Shown here piece by piece: positions 46,986-60,374 of a stretch of DNA of 64,000 nt. Location: positions 5,732-69,731 of the forward strand of contig CAJNYU010004366.1 in the NCBI GenBank assembly GCA_905331475.1, given 5' to 3'. The notes under the pieces were generated by a model, which was given only the letters and a program-made list of their open reading frames with translations, was not told the DNA's origin and did not search any database. How positions within the stretch are numbered: position 1 is the first letter of the stretch; every line of letters starts with the position of its first letter. The translations under genes and the position numbers were made by a program. This stretch comes from Rotaria socialis. Lineage: Eukaryota; Rotifera; Eurotatoria; Philodinida; Philodinidae.

Positions 46986-49900
46986 ATGGCATATACTGGA
47001 ATAAATCCAACTTATCGAACAGTAAATTCTGGTGGCTCCAAAAATAGTTTTCCACAGCAACAAGATCAACATATTTATGAAGAACAGACCTATTATGTAA
47101 ATGAACGCCCAAAGTCTACACACAGCGTTGGTGGTGATGATCGACGAAGTGCAAAAGTATGTTAAGTTTTAATTCTTATATAGTAGATGCTTAGTCTCAG
47201 AAAAGCATATCATTCAAAGTACATTTATCTGTTAGATATAAGAATAATTATACTCAAATTTGATTTTTGGATAAATGAAAAAAATGATATCGAGACTATG
47301 ATGTAAAGAATTCTAGTCATCAAATCTTGTCTCATTATATTTCGTGATTTTTCTTTACAAAAAACAATATTTAATGTTAAATTTAAAATGAATTTATTCA
47401 TCGTAAGTAATTTTCAGATAATTTCATAGATATATTTAATCAGTTAAGTTGGATGCTAATACTATATTCCATACAGATATCGAGCTATATATATATATAT
47501 ATATATGTCATAACAATAGCTGTCTTACAATATTTGAAACAATTCAATTTGCTTATCGCACAAAACAGAAATAATTTACCGGCATAGTTTCGATAAGAAC
47601 TGCAATGTATCTATGAAATTTATAGACGTTATCAAAATATTTACTTTTTATTTATATCCTATCAGCAGGAATACTTAATTTTATTACCTTGTCTGTTGAA
47701 GATCATTTTACTATTCAATCAAAATTTATATCCCAAATAAATATCAATAAATAAAATAGCACAAATTTATTTTTAACTTTGCTTGTTTATGAAAGATGAA
47801 GTAGAAATCAAATTTATGATTTAAGCTTTTGTATCAGCAAATATTACTATTTGATATGAATCACAAAGTTCAGTGTACTTATACTTTTTGCAATTTTTTT
47901 TTCTTAATATTTGACACTTAGACAACATCCAAAAGCAAATAAGTCATTTGTAATTCAAACATAGAGATCAACGTAGTCCTCATCATATGGATATCTGATA
48001 TTATTCTAATTTCATTCATTGATAGCCATGCATTGTTCATTCTTTTTTAGTTTATCAAGTATATTATACATAAATATGCCAGTATGAATTGCAGTTCTTT
48101 TTTATATTTTAAAACTATTATTAACGGGAAAAAAATGCTTGAAGTTCTTCTTCCGTGAATACGCCTAGACAAAAGCTCTAAGCATGTCTCAATGTTATTA
48201 TTTTGCTTCATCGTTTTTCGTTTGTATGTCTTCGAATGACTGCTCATGGTGGTGATGCTGGTACTTCTATAATAATAACATCTATAGACATACACAAACG
48301 AAAAAGAAAAATGTCTAGTGACCGCACCTCTATATACACAAACGACATTGTGTAGTAAATCTAAAACAGAAAGAGAGAATAGGTGACCATCGTCATTCTT
48401 TCTGCCGTGAGCAAGAATTTCATCTTATCAAACATTGCATGGGTGTGTGAGAAAGAAAGAGATGCAATATCGCCATAAAGCTTTAACGTGTCATTCTTTT
48501 GCTTTCATTGCGCGCTCCTACTCATTTCTGCCCTTCTTTTTCTTTCTCTCACTCTCAACATGCTTGAATGTGCTATTTGTATGCGAGCCAAACACAACTG
48601 GTCTCGTTGACTTTTTTCTTGTGGCCCCTACCTTATCATAGTTTATCGACATATCGTTTGGTCTAGGTTTTTTCTTTTTCTTTTCTTCTACTACAACGTC
48701 TACTACTATTATTATTGCTAACATTAGATCGTTCTTTTGTTGCCTCGTCCGATAACACTCCGAAAAAAGGACAAAAGAAGAGAACAGATAAATTCAAATA
48801 GACAGAGAAAGAACGACAAATAGCTCTATATTCTCTCTCTCTCTCTCTCTCTGATCTACTATACAGAAGAAGTAAAGATAGAGTCAACGTGTATGTTTGC
48901 ATGTCCCAGTGAGTTGTCGACTCACACAATGTGATTTTTATCCTGATCATCGCTATTGTTGTTATTGCAATCATTATTGTGAATTATATCCTTTATTGAA
49001 AACAAAAATATAAAAACATGGATGACCAACAAGATCAAGTTAGTATTTATTATAGTTTCATTAAACTTTTTTTATTTTTTAAAATTGAATACAAACTATA
49101 TACTCATCAAGCATCTTTCTTGTTATTTCGTTTTTAATTTATTGTTGTCTCAAAAAAAAAAGAATAGCATATATTATAATTTACTTTATACATTTCTATA
49201 ATAAAGCATATGTGCTGTAATACGAGAATAATACATGTTTCTTGCAGATGACAACCAGATAAAAATGTTGTTCGGCGATATACAAGAAGATAAGCTAAAG
49301 AAAATTGCATACAAGGATTTCTTTTGATAAACAACATCAACCAGAAACTGATTTTTTTTCTTCTTTTAGGCTGTTTATAGCAATGGTGATGGAGATTATA
49401 GTCGTTCAATGAATGCGAATGCTCGCATTAGTAATGGTCATCCATCATACCCATATAGTTCCTATGGAACTGCCGGTTCAGAACAATTCTCATGTTATTA
49501 CTGCGAAAGAAATCTATCGGGTTCACGATATATACTTAAAGATGAACATCCGTATTGTATTAAATGTTATGAAGATCGTTTTGCTAATACATGTGAAGAA
49601 TGTCGACGAAAAATTGGTACTGATTCAAAAGTTAGTATTTAAAAGAAGATATATGAATATGATCAAGTTTATCTATTTCATTTCGAAGGATCTTTCATAT
49701 AAAGACCGTCATTGGCATGAAAAATGTTTTTTTTGTTCAATGTGCAAAACACCACTGATTGATAAACCATTCGGTTGCAAAAATGATCAACTTTATTGTG
49801 GTGAATGTTACAACCAACAATTTGCTTCGCGTTGTGATAAATGTAATCAAATATTCAAGCCAGGTTAAAAACATTTTTCATGCTAATATAAATAATAATG

Positions 49901-52271
49901 AAAAGGAAATGTTTTTTTTTCGTTTCTAGGTACTAAAAAACTTGAATATCGTGGACAACAATTTCATGAGCATTGCTTTACTTGTTATACATGTTCACAA
50001 CCTATTGGAACGAAAAGTTTTATTCCAAAAGATCAAAAAAGCTATTGTGTTCCATGTTATGAAGAGAATTTTGCAACAAAATGCACTCGCTGCCTTAAGG
50101 TATTAAGAATTTATTCATAAAGAATGTCTAAAGAATTACGTTACTTGAGTGAAATTCAAGTCACTCTATTAATCTATGTGAAAATCGTACCTTTTTTACG
50201 TAAAGATGCATACGCATAATATGAATTTCTATCATACAATAAGATAAAATTTGCTAACAAAGAGAAGAGCGATGTTCCTTTTAGTAAATCAATCTGAAAA
50301 AAGGATGACTATCAAAAATAAAAATCACTTGAAAATCAGATATTTGAGTATAATAACAGTACTTGGTGGAAATTTCATCCAGGCAATTTCTTGCATCATA
50401 TATATTTTTCAGAGATCTGAAATCGTAGCATTGGCAGAAGATGTTTTTTAACTGAAAAATCGCTTGCCAATTGGAATGCTGTCTATTACGCACAGTCAAA
50501 TAGATTATGAATACGAAGAAGAGTATTCATGTATTGAGCTGATTGCTACCAAAATACTTTGCCACTCCAGTACTATTCCAATGAATTCTCTTAAGGCACA
50601 TCAGTAAAACTGATCTAAAAATTTCAGTTGAACACTACATTGAAATTGATCTAGATAAGAATAGTCAGTTTATAATTGCATTTTTTAAAGAGCTTGTTGC
50701 TTTTCAAATCATAAAACATCATCCATAGATATAGCATGTCTTTTATATTACTCATATCAATTGTTCGATTTTTGTGTTTGTACTTCGGGATAGAAAAAAA
50801 ATTCCGAAAAATTGAAATGTTCGTCACGAACTACTCTCGTAGCAATTTATATTTATAGAAATTTTCAGTTTTACATTGAACGATAATTTTTTCTACTGTT
50901 CTTGTTAGAAATACCGTATTAGTCTAAAAGTACTACTGTAAAAAAAGTGTTATATTTCAAGAGCAATAAATAGAGGAAACGTGCACTTTTCAAACTGTTC
51001 ATAGTTCAATTAGATCTAAAAATCTACACGGAGTCTTATTTCAAAGTCGTTTTATTATATGAAAGATTCTCATTGTAGATGAAAAAATTGAACAAATTAG
51101 CTTCATTGAACATTGAATAGGCTTTTATTCGGTTGAATAATTTCATTTTTATTTCTTAAAAAAATAAATGTGAAAAAGTAAAATTCAACTTATGTTATTA
51201 CTTTAGTTAGATAATTTAACTGTTAGACATTTACTATACAATAGTTTACTAATCATATAATGTTGCAGACAAGGTAATCTATTGCATCAGAACAGATTAA
51301 TCGACATGTTTTTTAACTGACAAATGTTAACTACAATTTGTTTATGCTAAGAAAGGCAGATTGTATTTTGAAAGCTTAGCGCATGATGACGGAAGATTTT
51401 CGATTCACTTGAATGATTCAATATTTAAAATTTAAAATTTAAATCTACTTCACCTTTAAATAATAGTAAAACAGTCGTTCTTTTTTAATATTGTCTTACA
51501 AATATAATTAAATAACGAATCTATATATATATATGTATTTTAAAGAGAACATCTTAATTATTTACAACTTTCAAGTATAACATGTTTCATAAATATTGCT
51601 TTTATTTCGCTCGAATAAAAACTATAGTGTCATATTAGAATAGTTCATAGAAATTGCAGAAAATCCTTTTAAGATAATGTTTAACTTCAAAAGAGATTTG
51701 AGTTTTTGCTTTTCCCCAACTTTCATCATTGTTTATTTATTTTTTCTCAACATAGGTGATTGCCCAAGGTGGTGTTACATACAAAAATCAACCATGGTAT
51801 GCTTATAAATTAATTGACTATTTTTTTATGATGTTCTCTTTAGGCATCGTGAGTGTTTTACTTGCACAAATTGTAAAAATTCTTTAGCTGGTCAACGATT
51901 TACATCACGAGAAGATCATCCTTATTGTGCTGATTGTTTTGCTCGTATTTATGCTAAAAAATGTTTTTCATGCAGTAAACCAATTACTGGTAAAATTAAA
52001 AGAGAAAAATTTTCTATTTATAAATCCTTTATTTTATTCATTAGGTATTGGTGGTACACGTTACATATCATTTGAAGACCGTCATTGGCACAATGATTGT
52101 TTCGTATGTCAACGTTGCCGAAGTTCACTCGTCGGTCGAGGTTTTCTTACAGATGGCCCTGATATTCTTTGTCCTGATTGTGGTAGACGAGAGCAATACT
52201 ATCCAACAGAAAATAGTGCTTATAATAGTGGACAACGTAGTATTGTCAGTGACTATCCCAAGACAAATTAA
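46986..52271 (+). CDS. FHL2: Four-and-a-half LIM domain protein (FHL family), two alternative first exons
   Basis: FHL proteins are zinc-binding LIM-only scaffolds in muscle, at adhesions and in the nucleus. The shared exons are 49370-49630, 49689-49863, 49930-50099, 51756-51796, 51844-51989 and 52045-52271. First exon A (46986-47156, 57 codons, starting MAYTGINPTYRTV) or first exon B (49018-49038, 7 codons, MDDQQDQ) joins in phase 0, giving about 396 or 346 residues. The half LIM (CYYCERNLSG ... CIKCYEDRFANTC) is followed by four complete LIM domains. These include CKDLSYKDRHWHEKCF-like segments, TKKLEYRGQQFHEHCF, GTKSFIPKD, GGVTYKNQPWHRECF and GTRYISFEDRHWHNDCF, ending ILCPDCGRR. Order and spacing match vertebrate FHL1/2/3; which paralogue is not resolved. 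Intron 4 of the common part is 1.66 kb. The N-terminal extension before the half LIM is longer than in vertebrates. Confidence 0.92.
47157..49017 (+). other. FHL intron A with candidate internal promoter
   Basis: Apart from exon B this is non-coding. It carries a TA run at about 47484-47506 and a CT run at 48831-48852. The segment 48300-49017 is richer in simple purine and pyrimidine runs and precedes exon B, so it is the likely place for a promoter of the short isoform. No defined element can be named. Confidence 0.4.
50100..51755 (+). other. 1.66 kb FHL intron
   Basis: It runs from donor GTATTAAG after the codons CRLK-type (CTTAAG) to acceptor CTCAACATAG before VIAQGGV. It is AT-rich with no recognisable exon. 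The open frames inside it are unremarkable. Confidence 0.7.
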
Positions 52272-53131
52272 AGCTAGATGTCGTTTTTATTCTTCGACAT
52301 GCATTTTGTGATGATACAGAAAAGCAAAATAGAACGCTAGTTTTCTTTTTGAATGACCAACAAACTATTCAAATCACTTGTTTTTTTTGTCTCGTTTATT
52401 CCATTGAAGCGAATCGAGCACAAATATACAAACTATTACTTCCATTTGGCTTCTTTATCTCTTCTTCATTTGATTAAGTTTCGGTTTTTTTTCTTGACTT
52501 GTGTTGTTTCTCTTTCGCTCTCTCTCTCTCTCATTCAAATGGTTCTTTTTCTTTCGATAATGAATAGACAAAACAAATTTTATCAGTACCTGTTTTTTAT
52601 GGTTACGCAAGATATGCACCATAACTGGTTCAATTATTTGAAATGACCCATTCACTTTAACAATTAAATATATGTCATAATAGATGAAAGGGAAAAGACT
52701 GGTTTGTTTTGAGAAATAACAGATTTCATTTCGTGACAACACATTTCTTTTGCATACTCCTTCAATGATTTTTAACTAATAAATATACTGTAGAGCTTTT
52801 TTAGATACGTGGAAAAAAAAGAATTGAATTTTCTAATTATATTCATTTGATAATTTGTATTCGACTTATTCGAAAACATGAAACACAATATTCAAGTGAA
52901 ATTTAAATGATTAGATGATTGTCAGAAATCTTTGTTCAAGACTATATTTTGATAGTTGATATGATAGGTTGATGTGACGTTTTCTAGCTGGTTCAATGAG
53001 CAAAATGAAAGAGAACATGCAGGAAGAAATAAACATAAAAATAACATAGTAACATTAAAAAACCCTACTGAAATGCTCCACGATTAAATAATGCATTGTT
53101 TCATTCTACAATGTCTGCTTTATTTCTTTGT
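52272..53131. other. Convergent intergenic region, FHL to PSMD4
   Basis: This 860 bp stretch holds the 3' ends of two convergent transcripts. It contains a CT run at about 52516-52533 and AATAAA-like hexamers such as the one near 52780. No coding sequence is recognised. Confidence 0.55.
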
Positions 53132-55920
53132 CTATTTTTCATCTTTTTTCTTTTTTGTCACATTTGATTTGTCATTGTCATCTTTATCTTCTGCATCCTT
53201 GTTTGGTTGCTGCTGATGTACTTGTTCAAGAGCTGCGCGTACAGCTTCACTGTCAACATCAACTCCAGGCAAATCTCGAAGAACATCACGTAAAAATTGC
53301 GGATCATTGAGAGAAACTGCAAATGAATCAGTATTTTGCTGCGTGTTTTCATTTGTCTAGAGTAAAGATATTATTCATTAGTAAATAAGAGAATTAATAA
53401 AGTTTACTTTCGATGTTTGTTGAATATTTGATAGAGTACCAGCAGAGTCAGCTGTTTCTTCTTTCATTTCGACATCATTCGTATCTTAGAATGTAAAACA
53501 AAGTAGTTTTTATGAAATTAGTGAAATGAAAATGACATACGACCACTTGCAGCTTGCTTCATAGACATTTCAATAGCCAAAGCAATTTGTTCATCTTCTG
53601 TAAGTTGAGTCACATCCATGTCATTATTACCTGTTGCAGTATTTACAGTAGCATCTATTTGTTGCACTGCATTATGATAGAAAAAAAGAACATTATAATA
53701 TGTTTTACCTGAACTTGCTATATTTGTTGATGGATTTAGTTGAGCTTCTTCGCCAACTGTACCACGACCAATTTCAGCTTCTTGTACACGACGTTGTTCT
53801 TCCATGGAAATACGGAGAGCCTATAGCAATAATGAAAAATCGTCATTAGAAAGAAAAAAACAATCTCGATTATTTGGTTACGATATATTTGTAAAAATGA
53901 TAAGCAAATCTAGGTTTGTTCATAGAGACTATAGATCGTGTAATGTTTACCAGAGAAAAAAATTAGCCTGTATTAGGCTAAAGCCAAAAGTATACAATTC
54001 ATTCAGTATTCGTTAATTTGAGTGAGAGCTTCTGAAATTTCTTGTGTAGTTTTATGAATAACTTTAAAGATTTTCATCACAATGTGGGACCTTATAAAAT
54101 TGAATCCCTAGTCTACTGTAAGATAAGAGCTTTAACAGTAATTTTAACTTCTCAAATTGACAATAATTCTAGGGGGGTTTTGTCAAGTATTTCAGTGATA
54201 TTTGACTATGATGCTATAACAGTAAAAACATCAAAGAAAATGCGAAGACTACATAAGTTGTCATATCTTTAAAACGTTAGTCAACATGTATATATATATA
54301 CAGCTAAGCTGCACAATCAAAGATTAAAAGATAAAACAACTAACCATAGCCAATTCTGGATCATCTTCAGGATTTACTCCAAAAGCGAAAGCACTTGCTG
54401 CATATCCATTTGGTAAACCTGAACCATCTTCACTTTGAATAATTGGTGTATTAATAATCGTATCAGGTAAATTAGCTCCGGATGGAACACAAATCAAGTG
54501 ACAGCTCAAATAAATTCAAACAGATTATATACTCAATTGTTTTAAGATATTATTTACTTGGTATTCTCTTTTCCATTTATAACAGTAATAAATTCTTCGA
54601 ATTTCTCACGAGAAGACTAAATATTAATATAGTAGATGGATTCGTATATAATATTTAATTGAAGTCCTACCTCTTCACCAAAGACAACAATATCTATTGA
54701 TACTTTTTCTTTTTTCAATCGTTTTGCCAGTTTAGTAAATTCATTAGGATCAACTTCAAGTGGACTACCAACAAACACAACAATACGAGGTCGATGATTT
54801 TTACCTTGTCGATGTTTTAATGCTAACTATTTCAATGAAAACAAAAAAGATCCATTAATTCAGAGCATGATTTTTTTTGTACTATACATAAGAAAAAATG
54901 ATTAGTTCTATAGAAATATTCTGATGATTTAGTCTTTGATTATTATTTTGATAATAATTACTCACTCACTAGAAAAACATTTTAAAAAACTAGCATAAAC
55001 GAATTTTCATCTCAAACTTTCTTTCAAACTAGTTATTTTTTTTATCTTAGAAATGATCTTCAAAAAAAGAGAACTCCAATCAAAGATGCTTTGCCACACA
55101 AGATAGTCAACATTAATGAAACCATCATTTTTAAACAATTGTTTTTTTTCGTATGAACATTTTTCTTATCGAAAGAAAAGCCATAAAACATGGTGGAAAT
55201 TTCTTAATTGGATTTAATCTAAATTACTGTGTATGATTCAGTTATTCGACTAGTCAAATTTCTACTGTGATACGATTTATTTTTTATTTATTTCTTTACA
55301 AATCTTCCAAGTAAAATAGCACCAAAGAAGAATGTGATAAAAATTTTGCAAAATAACGTAACAGAACCTATTATATGAATTAGAATAGAGTAAAGATTAG
55401 AAAGTTGTCTCACTAAGAATACAAGATAACGAGAGAAAATTTGATCTGCATATCTCGACCTAAAAATTTTGTTCCATTTTAAAATAAAAACTTACATTTG
55501 CTACTTTAATGCCTTTACAAAAGTCAAGTTTTCCTTCTATTGGTAATAGATGTAACTTTGAAAAGACTTTGCCAACGTCACTGGTCAATTGAGTAACAAC
55601 TCGACCACTAAAATAACAATAATATTGGTTATGTCTACATCACAGACAACAAATAAACAAAAAAACATTTGGACATTCTTTACTCAGAAAGTGTAAGTAA
55701 TCCAACATTGTTTTCTGGATTTGATCTTGTCTTAGCATGAAATATAAGCGAAACAGCATCTTGTTGTGCTTGCATTCTCGTTGGAATAAAATCTCCATCA
55801 CGCATAAAATCACTATTATCAACACTAAAATTTGAAAAAAACAGGAATATCAAGATTTTCAATCATTTTATAAATCACTAATTCTCGTTCTCACCATATA
55901 ATAGTACTTTCAAGTGGCAT
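53132..55920 (-). CDS. PSMD4: 26S proteasome regulatory subunit RPN10/PSMD4 (S5a)
   Basis: PSMD4 is a ubiquitin receptor of the 19S proteasome cap. Ten exons on the - strand (55920-55895, 55824-55684, 55607-55496, 54826-54671, 54616-54558, 54504-54345, 53820-53709, 53666-53541, 53484-53408 and 53356-53132) give 397 residues (human 377). The N-terminal VWA domain starts [20 protein letters not shown] and contains [47 protein letters not shown] and [23 protein letters not shown]1 is [18 protein letters not shown] (about 212-229), split by a 524 bp intron. UIM2 is [15 protein letters not shown] (about 280-294). The C-terminus is acidic, then Lys-rich. Intron 3 is 669 bp. A TTTTTTTTCAG acceptor lies 18 bases before the ATG. 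The gene follows cytohesin on the same strand after 359 bp. Confidence 0.95.
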
Positions 55921-56035
55921 GATTAGCTCTATAGATATCTGAAAAAAAACGAATCATTGATTTCTTATATCTTTTTATCATCACTTATTGTTCAATAGTA
56001 TTTTCTTTTGTACATTAAAGACAACAGAATGAGAG

Positions 56036-56074
<39 letters not shown>

Positions 56075-56279
56075 GAAAAAATGTGATTGAGAGAGCACGA
56101 AAAAAAAGAAACACTGTTCTATACACAAACAACGCACCGGGCGTCGTACCAAAGAAAAGAAAAAAAGAAGACAAGATACATTGCATGGACCAGCCATCAA
56201 GCACATATACATGGAATGAAAATTTTTACAGACACTGATTAGTAAGTAGCACCAAATCGAACAATAAAAAAAATCAATA
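55921..56279. other. PSMD4-cytohesin gap with (TA)n repeat
   Basis: This 359 bp interval contains a TA dinucleotide run of about 17 units at 56037-56070 and an acceptor-like TTTTTTTTCAG (on the - strand, AG at 55939-55940) before PSMD4. No coding sequence is recognised. Confidence 0.6.
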
Positions 56280-59069
56280 CTAAGATAATCTTTGTTTAGG
56301 TAATTGATTTTGACTTCCTATACGTAATGCACGAATCCAATCTTTACGATCATCTTCTGATAATGCTGACATACGATAAACTGTATGATGACCTAAAAGA
56401 AACATAAAAGAGAAAAAAGCTTAGTTGAGACTTGACAAAACATGAAAATGTTTAACCTTCAATCCATTTTCCAACTTCGCCTGGTGCTGGTTTACTTGCT
56501 TTAACTTTATCTCCAGTCAGTGGGAAAAGCTCGAAACAAAACGGTTTCGTACGATCATCTTCTATTTCTCGAACAGCAACATCAACAAGTGGTATAACAC
56601 CACGAGGACTATCAACTTCCTATAAAAGTTTATTTCATTTATTTTCTTCATATAGTAACTTCAAACATTGATCAAATCAACTTCATTTCAATTGTTCCCA
56701 TAATAGTAACGAACGTTGAGAAGTGGAAATTTTTTTCTGACGAAGATTTTGGGTCAATAAAGTTATTAGAAATATTCTCAAAAGAATTCGAATCTACTTT
56801 TCAGCCTTGAAATCTTTAATAAAAAATAGTTTCTTTCGAATACACAGAATGCAAGATTTCCTACGGCATCGATTACTTTATTATGCTGTTTAATATAAAA
56901 GAAAGTTTTTGATTTTGTATTCCTTAGTGCTGAAAATTTAGATTTTTGATGTACTAAACAAATTTTATTCTTCTCAAAACTTTGTTAGAAATAAATTTTG
57001 ATCACTTATACTTATAGCCACTGTGAAAAAAATCGAAATAAATTCTGTATGATCAATGTTTAAGAAGTACGGTATATTGCAATCTAAGTTATTTACTGTT
57101 CTTGATTCAAAATAGAAAAGGCAGCCGTCAGTTATAATAAACCATCTTCGTTTCCAATTTCGAACACGACCACCTAAATTATTTATAATTTAATTATGCA
57201 TAGAATTTTTCTAATATTTTACCTTGTTTCCATAACCATCCTTCTTTAATTATTGTTGAATCACTGCCAAATACTGGCATAGTTAAATTAATATCATCGT
57301 CGGGAAATTTCAACTCATTATTTTTGATACTATCATAAATATTCTAAAATACGATTCTTTAAATAGAAAAACACTGTAAAAATATTGAAGAAATTTATAC
57401 TTTGATTATATTTTGATCTGGTATTTGATGACGAGCAATTGTTTCGCTTAAACTGTTAACAAATTTTTCATAAGTAAATGGACCACCTCCCAAACGAGCA
57501 CTTTTATTATGTAATGATGTGTTTAACATAATGATAGCAAATGATACAATATAGCATACTTCTATTTATTGTTAATATACAAAGAGAACTTAATTAAATA
57601 TAATTTTGATCCTTGATACTCTTTAACTTACCAGCAGTCGCATAAATATGTGGATTACATTCATAATAACGCTGAGCAAATGCTTCCATAATCCTATCAA
57701 TTTTTTGTGCTTCACCCGGCAAAATAAATGTAAATAAATATCGTCTAGAAAAAAAATCACTCTTATTCGATTGAGAAAAAAGAAAATATTCAATTACACT
57801 AACATACCTGAGCGCATCAACAATTTCCATAGAAAAAAAATCATGCATATGAGCAAAACGTTTAAGTACTTCAATGTGAAAATTATCTCTATGTATTAAT
57901 AAAATAGAGATGAATATTTTTTTAAAACAAAATTTATACTTTTCTCCAAGATAATCACCGATTGCTCGTTTACTCAAGCCAGTTTCATTGAAAAGAAAAG
58001 CAGCTGTGTGTTCGGGTGTGTTTTGAATAAGACTATTATCAGTAAGCCACCGAATACCCTGCAATTTATTCATAAAAAATTTTAAATGATTTTCTATTCA
58101 TGGATATTTTACTTCTTTTGCATTATCATTAAATTTTCTTTTAGCCACTGACCATTGTTTAGCATTTGTATTACGACGACTATGACACGAAAAGAAACAT
58201 TTACTTGAATAATAAAAGTAAATTATGCAGAAAACCTTAACAATCGACTTTTTTTATTGGCAACTGGTGTTGTATAATAAAACACGTACGGTATGGGTTT
58301 TAATGGCTCAACTATAGTGATATTTTTCACATGATGCGCATGAATAGTCGCTAACTGTTTATGCATGAAATTAGAAAAAGACGAGGGTCTTGCTTCATCA
58401 ATATAAAAATTATTATGAATTGTTCATTTCATATTAATACGAACTGTTTTGTTATACTTCTGCGTTTATTTTGCAATTACTTGCTTTTCAGTGATGATCT
58501 ATTTCTATTCTTAACGGATAAAATCCGACATTTTTTCTTGATTATTCTCCATTAAAATACGTTGATGATAACACATGAATGCATAACGAATATTTGTGTC
58601 ATAATTACGGGAAAAAAGTGACGTATTATCTATTTTAGTTCTTTATTATTCATCACAATTTATATGAATAACGAAAGCATTCGATATATCTGATCTTATA
58701 TAGTTTCTTTTTTCTTTTTACTCTATTATATTTATTTGAACCATTGATGCATGCATTAAAGGAGATATTATTAATACTATAGTTATACATACTCATCATT
58801 GCTATGAGTTTGAATCATGGACATTTCAATTTCACATTGAGCAATTTTTTCACGGATTTCCTAGAAATATTAGACATACGTAATACAATTTATTTATTCA
58901 CATACGATCGAGTAAACCTGAATTTCTTTCTTCAATTGTTCTTTACGCCGACGAATACAATCAATTGGAATATGAGAATCAACAACGGTTCCGTTCCCTA
59001 CAATAAGATAAATATTTTAAAAAATTTATTATAAAATTTATTTTACGTACCAAAACCGTTGAGTGTCAT
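56280..59069 (-). CDS. CYTH: Cytohesin (ARNO family) Arf guanine-nucleotide exchange factor
   Basis: Cytohesins activate Arf1/Arf6 at phosphoinositide-rich membranes. Thirteen exons on the - strand (59069-59051, 58997-58918, 58860-58789, 58354-58236, 58179-58113, 58058-57940, 57888-57808, 57744-57632, 57561-57401, 57343-57223, 57173-57097, 56619-56457 and 56392-56280) give 434 residues, slightly longer than the usual 400. An N-terminal coiled coil ([20 protein letters not shown], about 19-38) precedes a family-divergent linker. The Sec7 domain (about 105-290) includes [26 protein letters not shown] with the catalytic Glu at about 158, [20 protein letters not shown] and [12 protein letters not shown]. 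The PH domain (about 310-420) has [36 protein letters not shown] and [19 protein letters not shown]. The glycine motif is the two-glycine form. The C-terminal polybasic tail is reduced to [12 protein letters not shown]. Confidence 0.94.
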
Positions 59070-60006
59070 CGTATTATTTTATATAGTCAATACAAATCTA
59101 CGAAGATACAATCATCTATGATTGCTTTTTGTTCTTATCAATAAACAAATTAAAATTTTAGATAAACCTGGACGATAGTTTGGAATCGAATCATAAGAAC
59201 ACTTTTTCGTATAGACAATCATCTCTCTTAAATAAAACGTGCCGAAAAAAACTTCAACTAAACACTATACTTTGAAATAACTTCAACATTTGGCTTATGG
59301 TTTTTTTTAAAATGATTATTGGAATCACGTGAAAACATACATATTAAAAGAGAACTATTAATACTCGAAAACTGCAACCTAAATCCGATATTAAATTACA
59401 AGCTTTTAAATGTATGCAGATTTAGTTATAAAAAGCTGATTCACAAACTGAATGTGTTCTTCTGTAATAAAAAAAAAGTTTTTTCGCATCTATTCTCCTA
59501 TTATCAAACAACTGAAAATACTGTCGAACAATCATATCATAAAAATAGATGCCTCTGCCAAATGAAACTGCAAAAATAAATATTGATGGAAGATCTAGAA
59601 ACATTTTTCGCCTATGACTCATTTTCAACGAAAATTTGCAAATAAATCTAACAAAAAAGAAACATAATTGGACCTTTACATAAAACATTGATAAACCACC
59701 TTTAACACAAATATGAACATGGTGAGTTAGAGAAAAGAGTGAATGGTTAAGATAACAAGATGTAAGTGAAAAAAAGCTTATCATCAGTAACAACTATCTC
59801 TGAATACTTATATTAATCAATCATGCTTAATATAAAACAACGAGAGAAAAAATTAAATTTCAATATAGGCAATCAATGAAAAAGTAATTGTTTGACGGCG
59901 CGATCATGACGAGAGAGAAGCGAAACAAACAAATAACAGTTACCGGTAAAATGTTGCGACGATGATTACTTTCATTCATGATGCAGAAGAAAAGTATTTT
60001 ATTGGA

Positions 60007-60087
60007 TATTTTTTATTCAATCCATTCAGCTGCTCCCAAATGATGACGCCAGATGTCTGTTGCGTTTCGTCTTAAATCACATGGCCT
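60007..60087 (-). other. Possible short coding exon
   Basis: The - strand reads RPCDLRRNATDIWRHHLGAAEWIE followed by a stop. The composition looks protein-like and an AG acceptor (GGTTAG) immediately precedes the GCC codon region. I cannot identify the family or join it convincingly to another exon, so it may be the last exon of an unrecognised gene, a relic, or chance. Confidence 0.2.
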
Positions 60088-60374
60088 AACCATAATAGAT
60101 TTTTATGTAATTATATAGAAAAACAATATTATTCGAACTTGAATTACGCATGCATTTCAATAGAAACAAACAATTAGATAAACTTCATCTGACTTTATTT
60201 TATTTCTGTCTTTTTATCTACTATGAAACTCGTTTATACGTCGAATGAGTATCTGAATTTCAATGCACTATAGTTAAGCAATATCACTTTCCAATTTTGT
60301 AGTGTATTCTCAATTAAATGAAATGATTGGAGAATAATCGAATCAAGTTTCAGGATTTTCTTTTTGGAAATGCG

